Notes: generated by a model not told the origin, from the sequence alone. Positions 22,048-32,718 are shown, numbered from the stretch's first letter. The stretch is 64,000 bases of DNA from Bifidobacterium sp. ESL0769 (GCF_029395495.1 NZ_CP113918.1:496001-560000), one strand, 5' to 3'. Numbers and translations are program-made.

Positions 22048-23405
22048 TTCAGCGCCTCCATGATCAAAGGCAGGTCGTCGAGAGAGGAAAGCGTGGCCAA
22101 AGTGAAGTCATCGTATTGGTGGATGGCGTTGCCGGCGATGGGGTCAATCTGCAGCATCACGCAGATGGATTCTCGACTCAGCGCTGCGGCGATGCGGCGG
22201 AGACGTTGGAGTTTGGCTCCCGAACCGACCACGAAGAAATAGAACGAAGCGCCGGGGCTCGTAGCGAGAGTTGCGACGGCGAGGTTCGGGTTTTCATCTA
22301 TGTCCGGCTTGACCCCGCTCATCCAGTCGAGGAACGGCATCGCTCCGCGCGCAATCAGGGAATCGGCGGCGGCCTGTACGGCCAGCGGGCGGTCTTCGAG
22401 TAGGCATTCGGTGCCGATGGAGGCGGCGACGCTCACAGCGAGCTCGAATTCGTCTTCGGACGAGTAATCCGTAGGATTGACGCCAAGAGTGATGGAAGTA
22501 TCGGTGCGTTTGGTGGCTTCGTATTGTCGGACCATCATCGTGCCGGTTTTCGCCGAAGAAAGCCAGTGGACGTTGCGCATGTCGTCGCCGGGGCGGTATT
22601 CGCGCAAACCGTAGAAGTCGAGGTCGTCGTCGACCACTTGGCCGGAGGGACTGCCTTCAAGGTCGCGGAAAATGCCGGAATCAAGGGTATTGAGGAACAC
22701 GGTTTTCGGATGGATATAGACCTGAACGGACTGCGAAAGCGACTGCTCGTGCCGCACGATGCCGAAGGGATCACCTTTGCTGATTTTCAAGGGGCCGACG
22801 GGCAGGATTGCGCGCGAAGTGGCTCGGAACTCGACCTGCTCGCCTTTGGCTTTGCCGGGAGCTAATGCGGGGATGCGGAAACGTTGGTGCATCTCGCCCA
22901 TTGGCAGGTCGCCGAGCACGCTGACAGTTGGGCTTTTGCCTGGGTTGGAGATATTGACATCGACCTTGACGCTATCGCCGACGGTGATGCGGTTATCGGA
23001 AACGGATAGCGCTGCATGGAATTTTGTATTACCAAGTGACATCGCGATGCCGCATAACAGCATGACCAGCCCGATAATGCCGCAGACCAGCAGTTCGTGC
23101 CATCCCAGCGCCGGGAACGCTACCAGGCAAACCACGGCCATGCCGGTAACCGACCAGCCGAGGGGAGATACGTAGGCGGTGAGCCATCCAGGCAGCTTCT
23201 TGCGCAAACTAGCCGCATTATGCCGAGCCTTGAGCCAAAGATGCCCAAGACGAGTGTTGTTTTGCAGCAGGCTTGGTCTGCGCCCTTTGAGGCGGCGTTG
23301 GCCTTTGCGTTTGCTGGAGACTGCCGCCATGGCCCCGTTCTGGGAGAAAGTGGAGAAACCGGGTGACGTCGCCTGCGGCTGGTGTCGGTTTTTGGTGAAG
23401 TGCAT
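22044..23405 (-). CDS. DUF58-domain membrane protein
   Basis: This 453-residue protein has two adjacent membrane helices (about residues 83-123), a beta-rich part and the DUF58 signature GLREYRPGDDMRNVHW near residues 266-281. A von Willebrand A-like fold is usual for the family. DUF58 proteins are routinely encoded next to MoxR ATPases, as here, and are thought to be clients or partners of that chaperone. The start lies 10 bases after the MoxR stop and the end overlaps the transglutaminase-fold gene. Confidence 0.92.
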   Translation of the reverse strand: MHFTKNRHQPQATSPGFSTFSQNGAMAAVSSKRKGQRRLKGRRPSLLQNNTRLGHLWLKARHNAASLRKKLPGWLTAYVSPLGWSVTGMAVVCLVAFPALGWHELLVCGIIGLVMLLCGIAMSLGNTKFHAALSVSDNRITVGDSVKVDVNISNPGKSPTVSVLGDLPMGEMHQRFRIPALAPGKAKGEQVEFRATSRAILPVGPLKISKGDPFGIVRHEQSLSQSVQVYIHPKTVFLNTLDSGIFRDLEGSPSGQVVDDDLDFYGLREYRPGDDMRNVHWLSSAKTGTMMVRQYEATKRTDTSITLGVNPTDYSSEDEFELAVSVAASIGTECLLEDRPLAVQAAADSLIARGAMPFLDWMSGVKPDIDENPNLAVATLATSPGASFYFFVVGSGAKLQRLRRIAAALSRESICVMLQIDPIAGNAIHQYDDFTLATLSSLDDLPLIMEALK

Positions 23406-23415
23406 GGTCTTGCTT

Positions 23416-25047
23416 TCAGACTCCCATGGCAGGGGCTGGGACGGATTCGACGATTTGCGCGACGACCTGTTCGGCGGTTTCGCCCTTGAACGCGGTTTCG
23501 GCGTTCAGAATGATACGGTGGGCGAGCACCGGCACGGCGAGGTCCTGTACGTCGTCGGGGAGCACATAGTCGCGTGCGTCGGCCGCGGCCCAGATTCGGG
23601 CGCAACGGGTGAGAGCCAAAGCGCCACGCATGGAGGAGCCCACGCGAAGCTTCTCGCTCAGCCTGGTGGCCTCGACAAGACGTTCGATATATTCGAGGAT
23701 GCGGTCATCGACGCGCACGTCCTTGGCCGTCTTGCGCAGCCTGATGATGTCGTCGCCGCTCAAAACGGCGGAAACGGTGTCGGCGCGGTCGGTGATGTCG
23801 ATGTCCTTCAAGATACCGATCGACACGTCGTGGCCGGGCGCGCCCACGGAAGTCTTGATGAGGAAGCGGTCCATCTGGGCCTCAGGCAGCTTGTAGGTGC
23901 CAAGCTGTTCCAGCGGGTTCTGGGTGGCGATGACGATGAACGGTTGCGGCATCGGATAGGTCTTGCCGTCGACGGTCGTCTTCTGCTCTTCCATGACTTC
24001 CAGCAGTGCGGACTGGGTCTTCGGCGAAGCGCGGTTGATTTCGTCGGCCAGCACGATGGAGGCGAAGATCGGGCCTTGGCGGAACTCGAATTCGCCGGAT
24101 TTCTGGTCGTAGAAGGTCACGCCGACCACGTCGCTGGGGAGCAGATCGGGAGTGAACTGGATACGCTTGAACGAGGTGGCGATGGAATTGGCCAAGCCTC
24201 GCGCCAGCTGTGTTTTACCGGTGCCGGGGTTGTCTTCCAGCAGTACATGGCCGCCGACCATCAGCGCCGTGACGCACAGCTTGATCGGTTCGGGCTTGCC
24301 GACCACAACCTTGCCGATGTTGTCGACCAGAGCGTCGAAGGAACGCTTGAACTCAAGAATGGAATCCTTGGGCGGTGTAATGATGCTCGAGGCCGGCGTG
24401 GCTGCGGCGTACGGGGCCGAGAGCGAATCCGGGTTGGCGGAAGCGTTGGAGGAGACCTGCGACTGGAAGCTGCCGGCTGAGGAAGTGTATGACATCGAGG
24501 ACGGCGACTGGTAGCTACTTGCCGTCGGGTTTGTGGTATTGCCAGTGACAGGAGTCAGATTTGCGGTTGCGGCAGGGGTAATAGGGGAAGGAGACGTCAC
24601 GGAAGTGGCCGCGAGAGTAGCTGCAGAAGCGCTGGAAGAAGTCCCCGTGTAAGCATCGTCGGGAATCTCGACAGACGTGGCCGGAGAAGCGACATAGCTT
24701 CCGCCGGTTTGCGCGTCCAGCCCCGCATCCGCAAAATTTTCAGTAGGAATGACCGGGGCATCGTTGCCGCTGCCGGGCATCGAAGTGCTCAGCACGGTCT
24801 CTTCGGAGATAGCCTCATCCTCGCTGATGCCGTGGCTAATGGATCCAAGTACGGTGCTGTCGTCGCTCGGATCGGTGGCCGTGTGCCGGGGTTCCCTCGA
24901 ACGTTTCGGCAGCGAGGGGAACGTGCTGTTGCCGCCATTGGTCGTATCGTCGCCGGCGCTGAATTGCGGGAGATGGGCGGCTTCAGAAAGATGCGTGGCA
25001 TCCGAGATTTGCGTCTCATCGTTGGGTTTTTCTGGATTGTTGCTCAT
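23416..25047 (-). CDS. MoxR-family AAA+ ATPase with long disordered N-terminus
   Basis: The ATPase core occupies about residues 235-543: Walker A DNPGTGKTQ near 272-280, Walker B IVLADEINRA near 331-340, sensor-1 IATQNP and the lid region after it. MoxR proteins act as chaperone-like ATPases for metal insertion or assembly of VWA-domain partners; the adjacent DUF58 gene fits. The first ~225 residues are Ser/Thr/Pro/Ala-rich and predicted disordered, much longer than the usual MoxR lead-in. These Thr-rich residues are possible substrates for the kinase in the same cluster. Confidence 0.92.
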   Translation of the reverse strand: MSNNPEKPNDETQISDATHLSEAAHLPQFSAGDDTTNGGNSTFPSLPKRSREPRHTATDPSDDSTVLGSISHGISEDEAISEETVLSTSMPGSGNDAPVIPTENFADAGLDAQTGGSYVASPATSVEIPDDAYTGTSSSASAATLAATSVTSPSPITPAATANLTPVTGNTTNPTASSYQSPSSMSYTSSAGSFQSQVSSNASANPDSLSAPYAAATPASSIITPPKDSILEFKRSFDALVDNIGKVVVGKPEPIKLCVTALMVGGHVLLEDNPGTGKTQLARGLANSIATSFKRIQFTPDLLPSDVVGVTFYDQKSGEFEFRQGPIFASIVLADEINRASPKTQSALLEVMEEQKTTVDGKTYPMPQPFIVIATQNPLEQLGTYKLPEAQMDRFLIKTSVGAPGHDVSIGILKDIDITDRADTVSAVLSGDDIIRLRKTAKDVRVDDRILEYIERLVEATRLSEKLRVGSSMRGALALTRCARIWAAADARDYVLPDDVQDLAVPVLAHRIILNAETAFKGETAEQVVAQIVESVPAPAMGV

Positions 25048-25133
25048 CGATTCTCCTTTGTGATGGCTTTGCGGCTGTTCTTGATGAGGTATTGGTTTGT
25101 CGGTTTGCGAAACAATCTGTATGACTTCATTGC

Positions 25134-28100
25134 TTACGACCTTGGTGACTGGAACGTATGTTGGTCCGCGGCACGCACATAGTCGTCCAACGTGAGCGTC
25201 TGGGCGAACACGCGGGGCGTCAGTGACTCGGAAGTGACGTCTGGACGGACCGCTGTACCGAATGGCTTCTCGCCGGTGTCGGCGTTGAGTTCGGGTTCGC
25301 TTGCGCTGCTGACCTTGATTTCCCAGAAATCAGGAGTACTGGAGCTGGGGAAGTTGCTGACATCAACGTTCGTCTCGTTTGGCGTCAGAGTGAAGCTTGT
25401 CGGTGTGCTCCCCTCGTAGAGGATGAACTCGATCACTGCGCCGGTCTGAGCGTATATGTCGGGAGGCGGACTGAGGTTGATGTGGTTATGATCGATCCAA
25501 GTGACAGTGATGTTGCTTACGTCAGCCGGTTTTTTCCAGGGGTCGTTATTGCTCGCGCCGGCTTCGTCGCTATCGACTCCGTTCAAGGTCTGTTTGACAG
25601 ACAGGCTGCCGCAGTTCGTCCATGGGGTGGTGAGGTAATAGTCATGTGGACTGGTTGCTGCCGTATTGCCGATCTTGAATCCGGTGTGATCCCCGTTGGC
25701 GTCCCAGGTGAGCGTACATTTTTTGCCGTCACGGTTCAACTTCACATTGGCTGGTGGTGCCGGCTTATAACTCGGGGTCAACGTGGCGGTCAACGTCTTT
25801 GGGTCAGGGCCGCTTTTTCGCGGTGTTACGACGGCTGTGACGGTGAATGGCTGGTTGAGGGCATCACCGGGAACAGCAACGCTCGTCCTAGGCGAGGAAC
25901 ACGACACGGATTGGCCATTGACGTTGATGCTGCTGCATCCCGCATTATGCATGTTCCCCAGCGTTATGGAGACGTCGATTTGCTTGGGATTACTGTCGTT
26001 TTGCGCGGCTTGCATCGTTGGTCCGATGTCGCCCCAGGGCCCGTCCGCATTCGACGATGTGCCGACAAGGCCGTCGCCGGCGCGGTTGTGGCCGCGTACC
26101 GTCGCAGTGACATTCATGCCGTCGTTGATGGAGCCATCACCGATGTCGAAGCTGCAGCTTGTGGCTGAGCCGTCGACGATTTTGGTGCCGGCAGCCCCGT
26201 TCAGGGCCACGGTGTATTGGTCTGGCTTGGTACCCACATAGGAAGCCGGATCCCACGAGACGATAATGGTATGGTAGCCGCCTTTCACATTGATGCCGCT
26301 GGGTGCGTCGGGCACCTTGTCGGGCATGGCGTCCACGCTGTTCGAGGGCTTCGACCAGCCGGCCTCGTTCTTGGCCTTGACGCTGAAGCTGTAGTTCTTG
26401 CCGTTGGTCAGGCCTGTGATATTGCAGGTGGTCACTGCGCCGCAGGATTTGGCGTTGCCGTTATAGTCCACTTCGTAGTCGCTGATGGGGCTGCCGTTGG
26501 CCGTTCCGGGCGTCCAGCTGAGGTTCACCGCACTGTCGGCGGGTTGGCCGGCCACCGGCGAGAGTAGCGGCGGTGCCGGTTTGTCGATGATCGAGATGGT
26601 GATGGTGGCGCTGACCTCACGCTCCTTGGTATGGGTGGCGTCCTGCACGTTGACAACGATCGTGTTCGACGATGCCCCGATGTCGGCGGCCGCGTGAATG
26701 CCGATGGATCCCTTCGAGCCGCAGTCGACCCTGAGCTTCGCGGTATCGTCGGCCTGGCAGCTCACCACAGTCAGCGACGAGTTCGGGAACGGGTTGAACG
26801 CTCCGTTGAGGATGTCGACGGTGGTGTCGTCGCCGGCGTTCATCCGTTTGTTGACTCCGGAAATCTGGGCGAGCGGACGCGTGGATTGCACCACCTGCGC
26901 CGTAAGCCCAGCCGAAACGGTGCCGTTCGAGTATTTGATGGTGATGGGAATGCTCGACATCGACCCGACGGCGGCGTCAGTCGGTGCTTTCAACGTAAGC
27001 TTGCCGCCGCTGGTCAGATGCGATTCGATGGAACCGGAGGCTTCCCCGCCGGAATAGCTATAGTCAGTTTCGTCGTCATCCAGGCCGCTCGGGGCGTGGG
27101 TCAGGGCCGTCAGGTCTATGGTCTTGGCGTCCTCACCGGCCGCCACGCTGATGGTGGAGGACGAGAAGGTGGGCGGCGGCACGTTACGTCCGATGACGGT
27201 GATGGGCAGAGTCAACACGGACGAATTGATGATTTTGGCCTGCTTCGAGCCGTTCTTGTCCTTGCTGTTGTCGTCGCGTTTGCCGTCGGAGACCGTGAAA
27301 GTGATGGAAGCCGGTCCTGCGTAATCCTTCGGCGCGGTGAATTTCATGGTCTGGTCGTTGACGTAATAGTCGGAATTATCGCTCTTGGTGGCGCTGATCG
27401 AATTCTTGTCGACGTACGGGGTTTTGCCTGGGCCGACGCGCACGTAGTCGGCGAGATTGATGTTGACGCTGCGTTTCGCGTTCACCCTGATCGGGGGTGC
27501 TTTCGGTCGCAGAGTCGGTGGGAAGACGCCGTATTGCGGCACCTGCACGAAAGCCGTGGAGGTGATGTGATAGGTGGTGTTGGTCACCGTGTAAGGCACA
27601 CTGCGCGCTTCATTGGTGAGGTCGACGGCTACTGTGGTGGATTTCGCTCCGCCCTTGACGTGTGCATGGTCGCTGGCCGTCGGGTCGATGCCGACCTTGA
27701 GTTCATCGGCGGTGCCGGAGGGGTTCGCGATCCATTGTGAAAGATCGACGTCCACGGATTTCTTATCGAGCGTCGCGGCGGAAGGCACCCGGTAATCGTA
27801 GGCCGTTGGAGGCTCGATGGGCGCGTTCGGGTCGGTGGTCACGGTCAACGTGGCTGTGTCGGAAAGCCCTGCCTTGTCTTTGACGGTGTAGACGATGTAT
27901 GACGTTCCTGCCTGAGCCGGGGTCTTGAACGAAATCATGTTGTCGGCCACATTGGCTCCGGTGATGCCTTGCATCATAAGGTTCTTGTCGACCTTGAGGT
28001 CGGTGTTGTCGCCGGAGATGTCGTTCTGGGTCACGGGCACGTTGGCGGCGGTGCTGGGCCGTAGGGTCACCTGGTCGTCACGCGCGTACACGCCGGAATC

Positions 28101-31100
28101 GGAGGTACCTTTATAGACGCCCACGCGAATCTGTGCTTGCGCTCGCTGGCCGGTCCAGTCTTCTACGGCGTAGGAGAAAGTATCGGTTCCTGATGAATCG
28201 CTATAGGCCTCGTAAACCATATAGTTCGCGCCGACCTCGTCGATACGTCCCATCTTCGGAGACTTGTCGCCAAGGCCGAGCAGCGTGTCGTCGTCGCCGT
28301 CGGTGTCGATACCGGTCAGGGTGATCGGTATACGCACCTTCTGCCCGGCCGCGACCTGCGCCTGCGTGTCCTGCGGGGTGGGGGCGGGCTTGTTGTTCGC
28401 GTCCTTGGCGTGCACGGTGATGGTGATGATGCCGGAGGCCGCGTTGCCGAGGTTGTCGCGCACGGTGTAGGTCACCGGGTAGACACCTGGGGTGTTCGAG
28501 GCCTGATAACGCACATCGTCGCCAGAGACGAAGACGAGGCCCTTGAAGGTCTTCTTGCTGAACTGCAAGGTGTTCTGCAGTTTCACCGTGGTGCCGTCGG
28601 CGTGGGAGACGTGGTCGATTACGTCGACGCTGACGATACCGCCCGTACGCACGTTGGCGTTGACATTGGCGGCTTTCGGTGCCGCGTTGGCGGTAGTCAG
28701 GGCCGGCGGTTGAAGCACGATGGTGCCGCGGGTGGAGCCTGCCGCGTTGGCCACGGTATACGTGAGTTTGACGGGCTTGGTGGGAATCTGTCGGGCGGTC
28801 ATATAGACGCGTTTGTGCGCCACAAGACCGGTTTTGATTCCCAGTTTCGGGTCGACGTTGACGGAGGTCACCGAAAGCACGCCGCCCATCGGGTCGGTGT
28901 CGTTGTTGAGCGGTTCGACGATGGCGGTGCGGTCTGCTCCCAGCAGTGCCACGTCGTTGGCGGCCACCGGCTTGGCCGCTTCTCCGGCCACTGGCTGCAC
29001 TTCCAATCGTGCCAGCCCTTGAGCTTCCACGCTGCCTTGCGTGATGGTATACGGAACGTAATATGTACCGGGGTTGCTGGCCTTGAATGTGAAGGAAAGG
29101 TCAGCGGAATTGGTCGACGTAGTGGTGCCGCTTGGAGTGTTGACGGCGGAAAGCACGGGTGGCTGGGCGCTGGTACCGTGCACGTATTGCTTGAGTTCCA
29201 CGGTGGTGGAGGTGTCGGGCGTGGTGTTCTTGGTCACTGGGTCGATCAGCGCCGGCAGCGTGTTCGCCGGGCGTACGGAGAAATAGATGAGCCCCATGCC
29301 GGTGTGCATGCCGTCGGAGACGGTGACTTCCACGCCCACGCGGCCCCCGGTCAACGAGCCGGTGTTGAAGACGAGCTGGCCGTCGGCGCGGGTTGAGATG
29401 GCCACTTGGTCATTGTTTTGCGCCACGGCGGAGACGAGCGTCATCGGGTCGCCCTCCGGGTCGGTGAAGCTGCCCAGCGCGTTGACGGTGAAGGTAGCTC
29501 CCTGCTCCACGTCATATTCGGGCGGAGTGTCGGTCTGGGCCGGGGGCTGGTTGACGGTACCGCCGGTGATGTTGAGATTGACCGTCGCGGAGCTGGATTG
29601 CCCACGTCCGTCGTTGATTTCGTAAGTGAAGCTAGCCTTGCCCGCGCTGGCGCCTGAGGCGTCGAGCTGCAGATAACGCCCGGAATAGATCGGAGCTACG
29701 GTGATGCCGGTGCCGGAAACGGGCCCGACCTTGGTGATGTGCAACACCGAGCAGTCGGTCTGTTCGTCGTTTCGTAGCACGTCAAGGATTTCCTGGCCGC
29801 CCACGCGCGCACCGAAATTATCGTCCTCGGCCTTGATTTCGCCGGATTTGGTGGAACAGGTGGGTTTGAACTGCGTCTGGTTGTTAGCCGAGTCGGAGTT
29901 CTTCTGCTGGTTGGTGGTTTTCTTTGTTTCGATCTGACGCCACTGGATTTTGATGACCTTGTTGGACTGATCCGGGTTCCACACGTTGCCGTTGGTGATG
30001 TCGTTCAAGACGACGAGGCGGTGGTTGGTGCGGAAGACGAGCTGTGAGGTCGGCGAGATGGATTGCAGGCTCTGCCATTGCGCCTGGGTGGTGTCGCCTT
30101 TGGCCTGGTCCGGGCTCGCGGCGCCGTCGGCGGAGCAAAGCCGGATATAGTTGTGCGCCTGCTGCGACCAAGCTGCATAGACACAGCCTTTATTCGAGAC
30201 AGGCTGTGCGGCTTCGGCCGTGCCCTTGTTCATGAATGCGGCGGTTTTGTTGCTGTGCTTGAAATCGACGGTGAAGATGCCGTTGCGTGCGCTCGCGGCC
30301 ACCCAATCGCCTTGCGCATCGTCAACGGCCGGGGCCTGCAGGCTCACCGGTCCGCGCGAGTCGATCTGCGCGCTGCCGCCCTGCCACATGATTTCCTGTT
30401 TGGCGGCGATGACGGGTCGATTGCCGATGACGGTGAAGCTGTCGGCGTTGGTCTCTTTGCCGTCGGTGATGGATTTGAGCGTTTTCGCAGCGCTGTGTGC
30501 ACTGTCCATCTTGATTACCGCACCGTCCGCCGGCCGGTAGCCGTAAACCGCTCCGTTGCGGTCGACGGCGAGAAGCCCATGCGCTCCAAGCTGCATCTGA
30601 GGGGTGGAAGTCTTGGGCGCTATGGAATCGATGTTGCTTGAATCGCCGACCCACACGTTGCCGGTTTTGTGGTTCAAAAAAGCTGCGGTGGCTCCGCCGA
30701 TGAACGTCGAAGTGGAATTTTTGAGATCGGCCTTGCCATGGATGCCGAGGTTTGAGGCGACGATGCCCTGTGCCTTGGCTCCGTCGGAAAGGATCACGTC
30801 GTCATCGTGCTGGCTGACGTCGAAAGTGGGAGTGGTGGGTGCCACGGCGCCGTTGGCCTGCTGGAGCTTGACGTTGAAACGTGCGGCTTTTCGGTCTTTA
30901 AGCGAGGTGACCCATACTGTGCCGTCGTCGAGGTGGACGTGTGTGCGCGTCAAGGTATTGATAATGATGGCCCCGGCCACGATGCCCAGCAGCAGAAGCA
31001 GCACGAGCACCGGCGTCAGCCACCGGCGGTTGGTTTGCGAATTCAGGCGTCTCAAGGCAAGACGAATGCTATGCTCACCCTGCGGTTTACGCGATGCCTT

Positions 31101-31103
31101 CAT
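25134..31103 (-). CDS. fn3: Giant surface protein with Ig-like repeats and two fibronectin III domains
   Basis: The 1989-residue product has a short cytoplasmic basic head, one membrane helix (about residues 30-50) and a very large outside part. Residues ~55-390 look like a beta-propeller-type region. Many cadherin/VCBS-like Ig repeats follow, recognisable by recurring phrases such as DNFGARVGGQEILDVLRND, PPEYDVEQGATF and DPEGDPMTLVSA. Two fibronectin type III domains start near residue 1510 (PAPPLLSP..AVNLSWTP) and near 1605 (PDAPSGINV..IIVSWDP). In bifidobacteria this gene is called fn3 and is proposed to contact the host or sense the outside. There is no LPXTG anchor. Confidence 0.88.
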   Translation of the reverse strand: MKASRKPQGEHSIRLALRRLNSQTNRRWLTPVLVLLLLLGIVAGAIIINTLTRTHVHLDDGTVWVTSLKDRKAARFNVKLQQANGAVAPTTPTFDVSQHDDDVILSDGAKAQGIVASNLGIHGKADLKNSTSTFIGGATAAFLNHKTGNVWVGDSSNIDSIAPKTSTPQMQLGAHGLLAVDRNGAVYGYRPADGAVIKMDSAHSAAKTLKSITDGKETNADSFTVIGNRPVIAAKQEIMWQGGSAQIDSRGPVSLQAPAVDDAQGDWVAASARNGIFTVDFKHSNKTAAFMNKGTAEAAQPVSNKGCVYAAWSQQAHNYIRLCSADGAASPDQAKGDTTQAQWQSLQSISPTSQLVFRTNHRLVVLNDITNGNVWNPDQSNKVIKIQWRQIETKKTTNQQKNSDSANNQTQFKPTCSTKSGEIKAEDDNFGARVGGQEILDVLRNDEQTDCSVLHITKVGPVSGTGITVAPIYSGRYLQLDASGASAGKASFTYEINDGRGQSSSATVNLNITGGTVNQPPAQTDTPPEYDVEQGATFTVNALGSFTDPEGDPMTLVSAVAQNNDQVAISTRADGQLVFNTGSLTGGRVGVEVTVSDGMHTGMGLIYFSVRPANTLPALIDPVTKNTTPDTSTTVELKQYVHGTSAQPPVLSAVNTPSGTTTSTNSADLSFTFKASNPGTYYVPYTITQGSVEAQGLARLEVQPVAGEAAKPVAANDVALLGADRTAIVEPLNNDTDPMGGVLSVTSVNVDPKLGIKTGLVAHKRVYMTARQIPTKPVKLTYTVANAAGSTRGTIVLQPPALTTANAAPKAANVNANVRTGGIVSVDVIDHVSHADGTTVKLQNTLQFSKKTFKGLVFVSGDDVRYQASNTPGVYPVTYTVRDNLGNAASGIITITVHAKDANNKPAPTPQDTQAQVAAGQKVRIPITLTGIDTDGDDDTLLGLGDKSPKMGRIDEVGANYMVYEAYSDSSGTDTFSYAVEDWTGQRAQAQIRVGVYKGTSDSGVYARDDQVTLRPSTAANVPVTQNDISGDNTDLKVDKNLMMQGITGANVADNMISFKTPAQAGTSYIVYTVKDKAGLSDTATLTVTTDPNAPIEPPTAYDYRVPSAATLDKKSVDVDLSQWIANPSGTADELKVGIDPTASDHAHVKGGAKSTTVAVDLTNEARSVPYTVTNTTYHITSTAFVQVPQYGVFPPTLRPKAPPIRVNAKRSVNINLADYVRVGPGKTPYVDKNSISATKSDNSDYYVNDQTMKFTAPKDYAGPASITFTVSDGKRDDNSKDKNGSKQAKIINSSVLTLPITVIGRNVPPPTFSSSTISVAAGEDAKTIDLTALTHAPSGLDDDETDYSYSGGEASGSIESHLTSGGKLTLKAPTDAAVGSMSSIPITIKYSNGTVSAGLTAQVVQSTRPLAQISGVNKRMNAGDDTTVDILNGAFNPFPNSSLTVVSCQADDTAKLRVDCGSKGSIGIHAAADIGASSNTIVVNVQDATHTKEREVSATITISIIDKPAPPLLSPVAGQPADSAVNLSWTPGTANGSPISDYEVDYNGNAKSCGAVTTCNITGLTNGKNYSFSVKAKNEAGWSKPSNSVDAMPDKVPDAPSGINVKGGYHTIIVSWDPASYVGTKPDQYTVALNGAAGTKIVDGSATSCSFDIGDGSINDGMNVTATVRGHNRAGDGLVGTSSNADGPWGDIGPTMQAAQNDSNPKQIDVSITLGNMHNAGCSSINVNGQSVSCSSPRTSVAVPGDALNQPFTVTAVVTPRKSGPDPKTLTATLTPSYKPAPPANVKLNRDGKKCTLTWDANGDHTGFKIGNTAATSPHDYYLTTPWTNCGSLSVKQTLNGVDSDEAGASNNDPWKKPADVSNITVTWIDHNHINLSPPPDIYAQTGAVIEFILYEGSTPTSFTLTPNETNVDVSNFPSSSTPDFWEIKVSSASEPELNADTGEKPFGTAVRPDVTSESLTPRVFAQTLTLDDYVRAADQHTFQSPRS

Positions 31104-31248
31104 CAGCTGCTTCCTTCTTTTTCCGTTAACCCGGCGGGCTCACCCAAAATTCCTGCCGATTGTCCAATGACTTGCCAGCGTTTGCACAGCTTCAATCGTT
31201 TGAGCGTTGCTTTTTACTGCTACGTTCATCGCTGCTTTTACTGCTTTA

Positions 31249-32718
31249 CTACTTCGTTACTACACAGGCCATTGCGGGAGTGGCAGACATATGTCCGTCA
31301 ACTCTTACAATACTAACCTGAATGCAGGTCTGTGGTTTATCGTTATTCACAATGAGACTGACTTTCGGTTCTTTGACGATTGAGGTCTGGCTGCCGGGCG
31401 CCTCCGAACCGTCCTGGACTTCCGCCCAAGCGTAGGTATCGCCGGCCTTCGGAGCTGGGTTGCTCCAAGTGAACGTCACATTCTGTCCGTCGGAAGTCCC
31501 CTTGAGATTCGTGGCTTGAGGTACTGCCGCTCCTGCGTCCTCGCTGGTGATGTCGTCCTTCGGGGCGGCCTTCTGCCCGTTGCGACCTTTCGAACCGTTC
31601 TTGGCGGAGTTGGAGTTTGTATTACCGGAATCGGTGCCTCCGTTATGCGGCGTCTGCATGGTGTTGATCTGCGTGCGATCGTCCGATTTGCGACTGTCCA
31701 TTCGGGGCATCACGACGAAAACGAAAGTGGATATGACGATGGCCACCGCAGCCAGCGCGGCGATCGCGATGACCAGCGGCTTCTTGGAGTGCTTGCGCTC
31801 CGGCATGGCCACTTTCGCGCCGAAACGTCCTTTGCTTGACTGTGGCATCGAATGGTGCGGCGGAAATTCGTCGCAGTCCTCCGCCACGAACGGCGTCATG
31901 TTGAGTCCGCACTCTTCCTGCGCTTGCTGCAAGGCCCGGCCGAACTGTTGCGCCGAAAGGTAACGGGCGTCCGGGTCCTTGTCCATGGCCTTCAGAAGAA
32001 TCTGTTCAACCTCTTTGGGTACGTCAGGGATAGCGTTCTTCGGCAACGGGTCGGCGACGATATGCCGCGCCAGCTCGTTCTGTGTATGCGGGTGGAAAAC
32101 GTATTCGTAGGGCGATTTGCCTGCCAAAAGCCCGTAAAGCGTGGCCGCCAACGAATAGATGTCGGAGGTTTCAGTACCGCCACCCTTGCCGGTCAGCACT
32201 TCCGGCGGAGCCCACGGCACGGAGAAACCAGTGCGCGATTTGGCTTCGTAGATGCTGGTCGAAATGCCGAAATCGGAAAGCGCAGGCTGGTTGGCGGAAG
32301 TCACCAGAATATTGGCCGGTTTGATGTCGCGGTGGATGATGCCGTGGCGGTGCGCGGTCTGCAGGGCTCCGCTGAGCTTCACCCCGAGGTCGAGCACTTC
32401 GGAGACACTGAGCCTGCGGCTGTGCATGATCTCCTTGTAGGAGCCATGCGGAGCGTATTCGAGTACAAGGTAGGGCAGGCGGGTCTCATTGGTGAGCCCG
32501 GACCCGTAAATGGAGACGATATAAGGGTGCGCCGAAAGCTGGGCCATGATCTTGGCTTCTTTTTCGAAAGCCTCGTCGAAAGTGCGGTCCTGCCTCGATT
32601 TGCCCACTTTGACGGCGACTTCGCGGTTGAGGTTGTGTTGGCGGTAGAGGTACACGTCGGCCGTCGAGCCGGCTCCCAGCTCGCGGATGAAATCACAATC
32701 GGGTATCGTCGGCGCCAT
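31249..32718 (-). CDS. pkb2: Membrane Ser/Thr protein kinase (Pkb2 type)
   Basis: This 489-residue receptor-like Hanks kinase has its catalytic domain at residues ~10-270: Gly loop GAGSTADVY (15-23), Lys37, HRDIKPAN (129-136) and DFG (149-151). A membrane helix at ~314-337 is followed by an outside part of 150 residues with a fibronectin-like segment (VTFTWSNPAPKAGDTYAWAEV). No PASTA repeats are present, unlike PknB. It opens the seven-gene minus-strand cluster; AGGAG and AGGG stand before the ATG. It probably phosphorylates MoxR, FHA or other cluster proteins. Confidence 0.95.
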   Translation of the reverse strand: MAPTIPDCDFIRELGAGSTADVYLYRQHNLNREVAVKVGKSRQDRTFDEAFEKEAKIMAQLSAHPYIVSIYGSGLTNETRLPYLVLEYAPHGSYKEIMHSRRLSVSEVLDLGVKLSGALQTAHRHGIIHRDIKPANILVTSANQPALSDFGISTSIYEAKSRTGFSVPWAPPEVLTGKGGGTETSDIYSLAATLYGLLAGKSPYEYVFHPHTQNELARHIVADPLPKNAIPDVPKEVEQILLKAMDKDPDARYLSAQQFGRALQQAQEECGLNMTPFVAEDCDEFPPHHSMPQSSKGRFGAKVAMPERKHSKKPLVIAIAALAAVAIVISTFVFVVMPRMDSRKSDDRTQINTMQTPHNGGTDSGNTNSNSAKNGSKGRNGQKAAPKDDITSEDAGAAVPQATNLKGTSDGQNVTFTWSNPAPKAGDTYAWAEVQDGSEAPGSQTSIVKEPKVSLIVNNDKPQTCIQVSIVRVDGHMSATPAMACVVTK

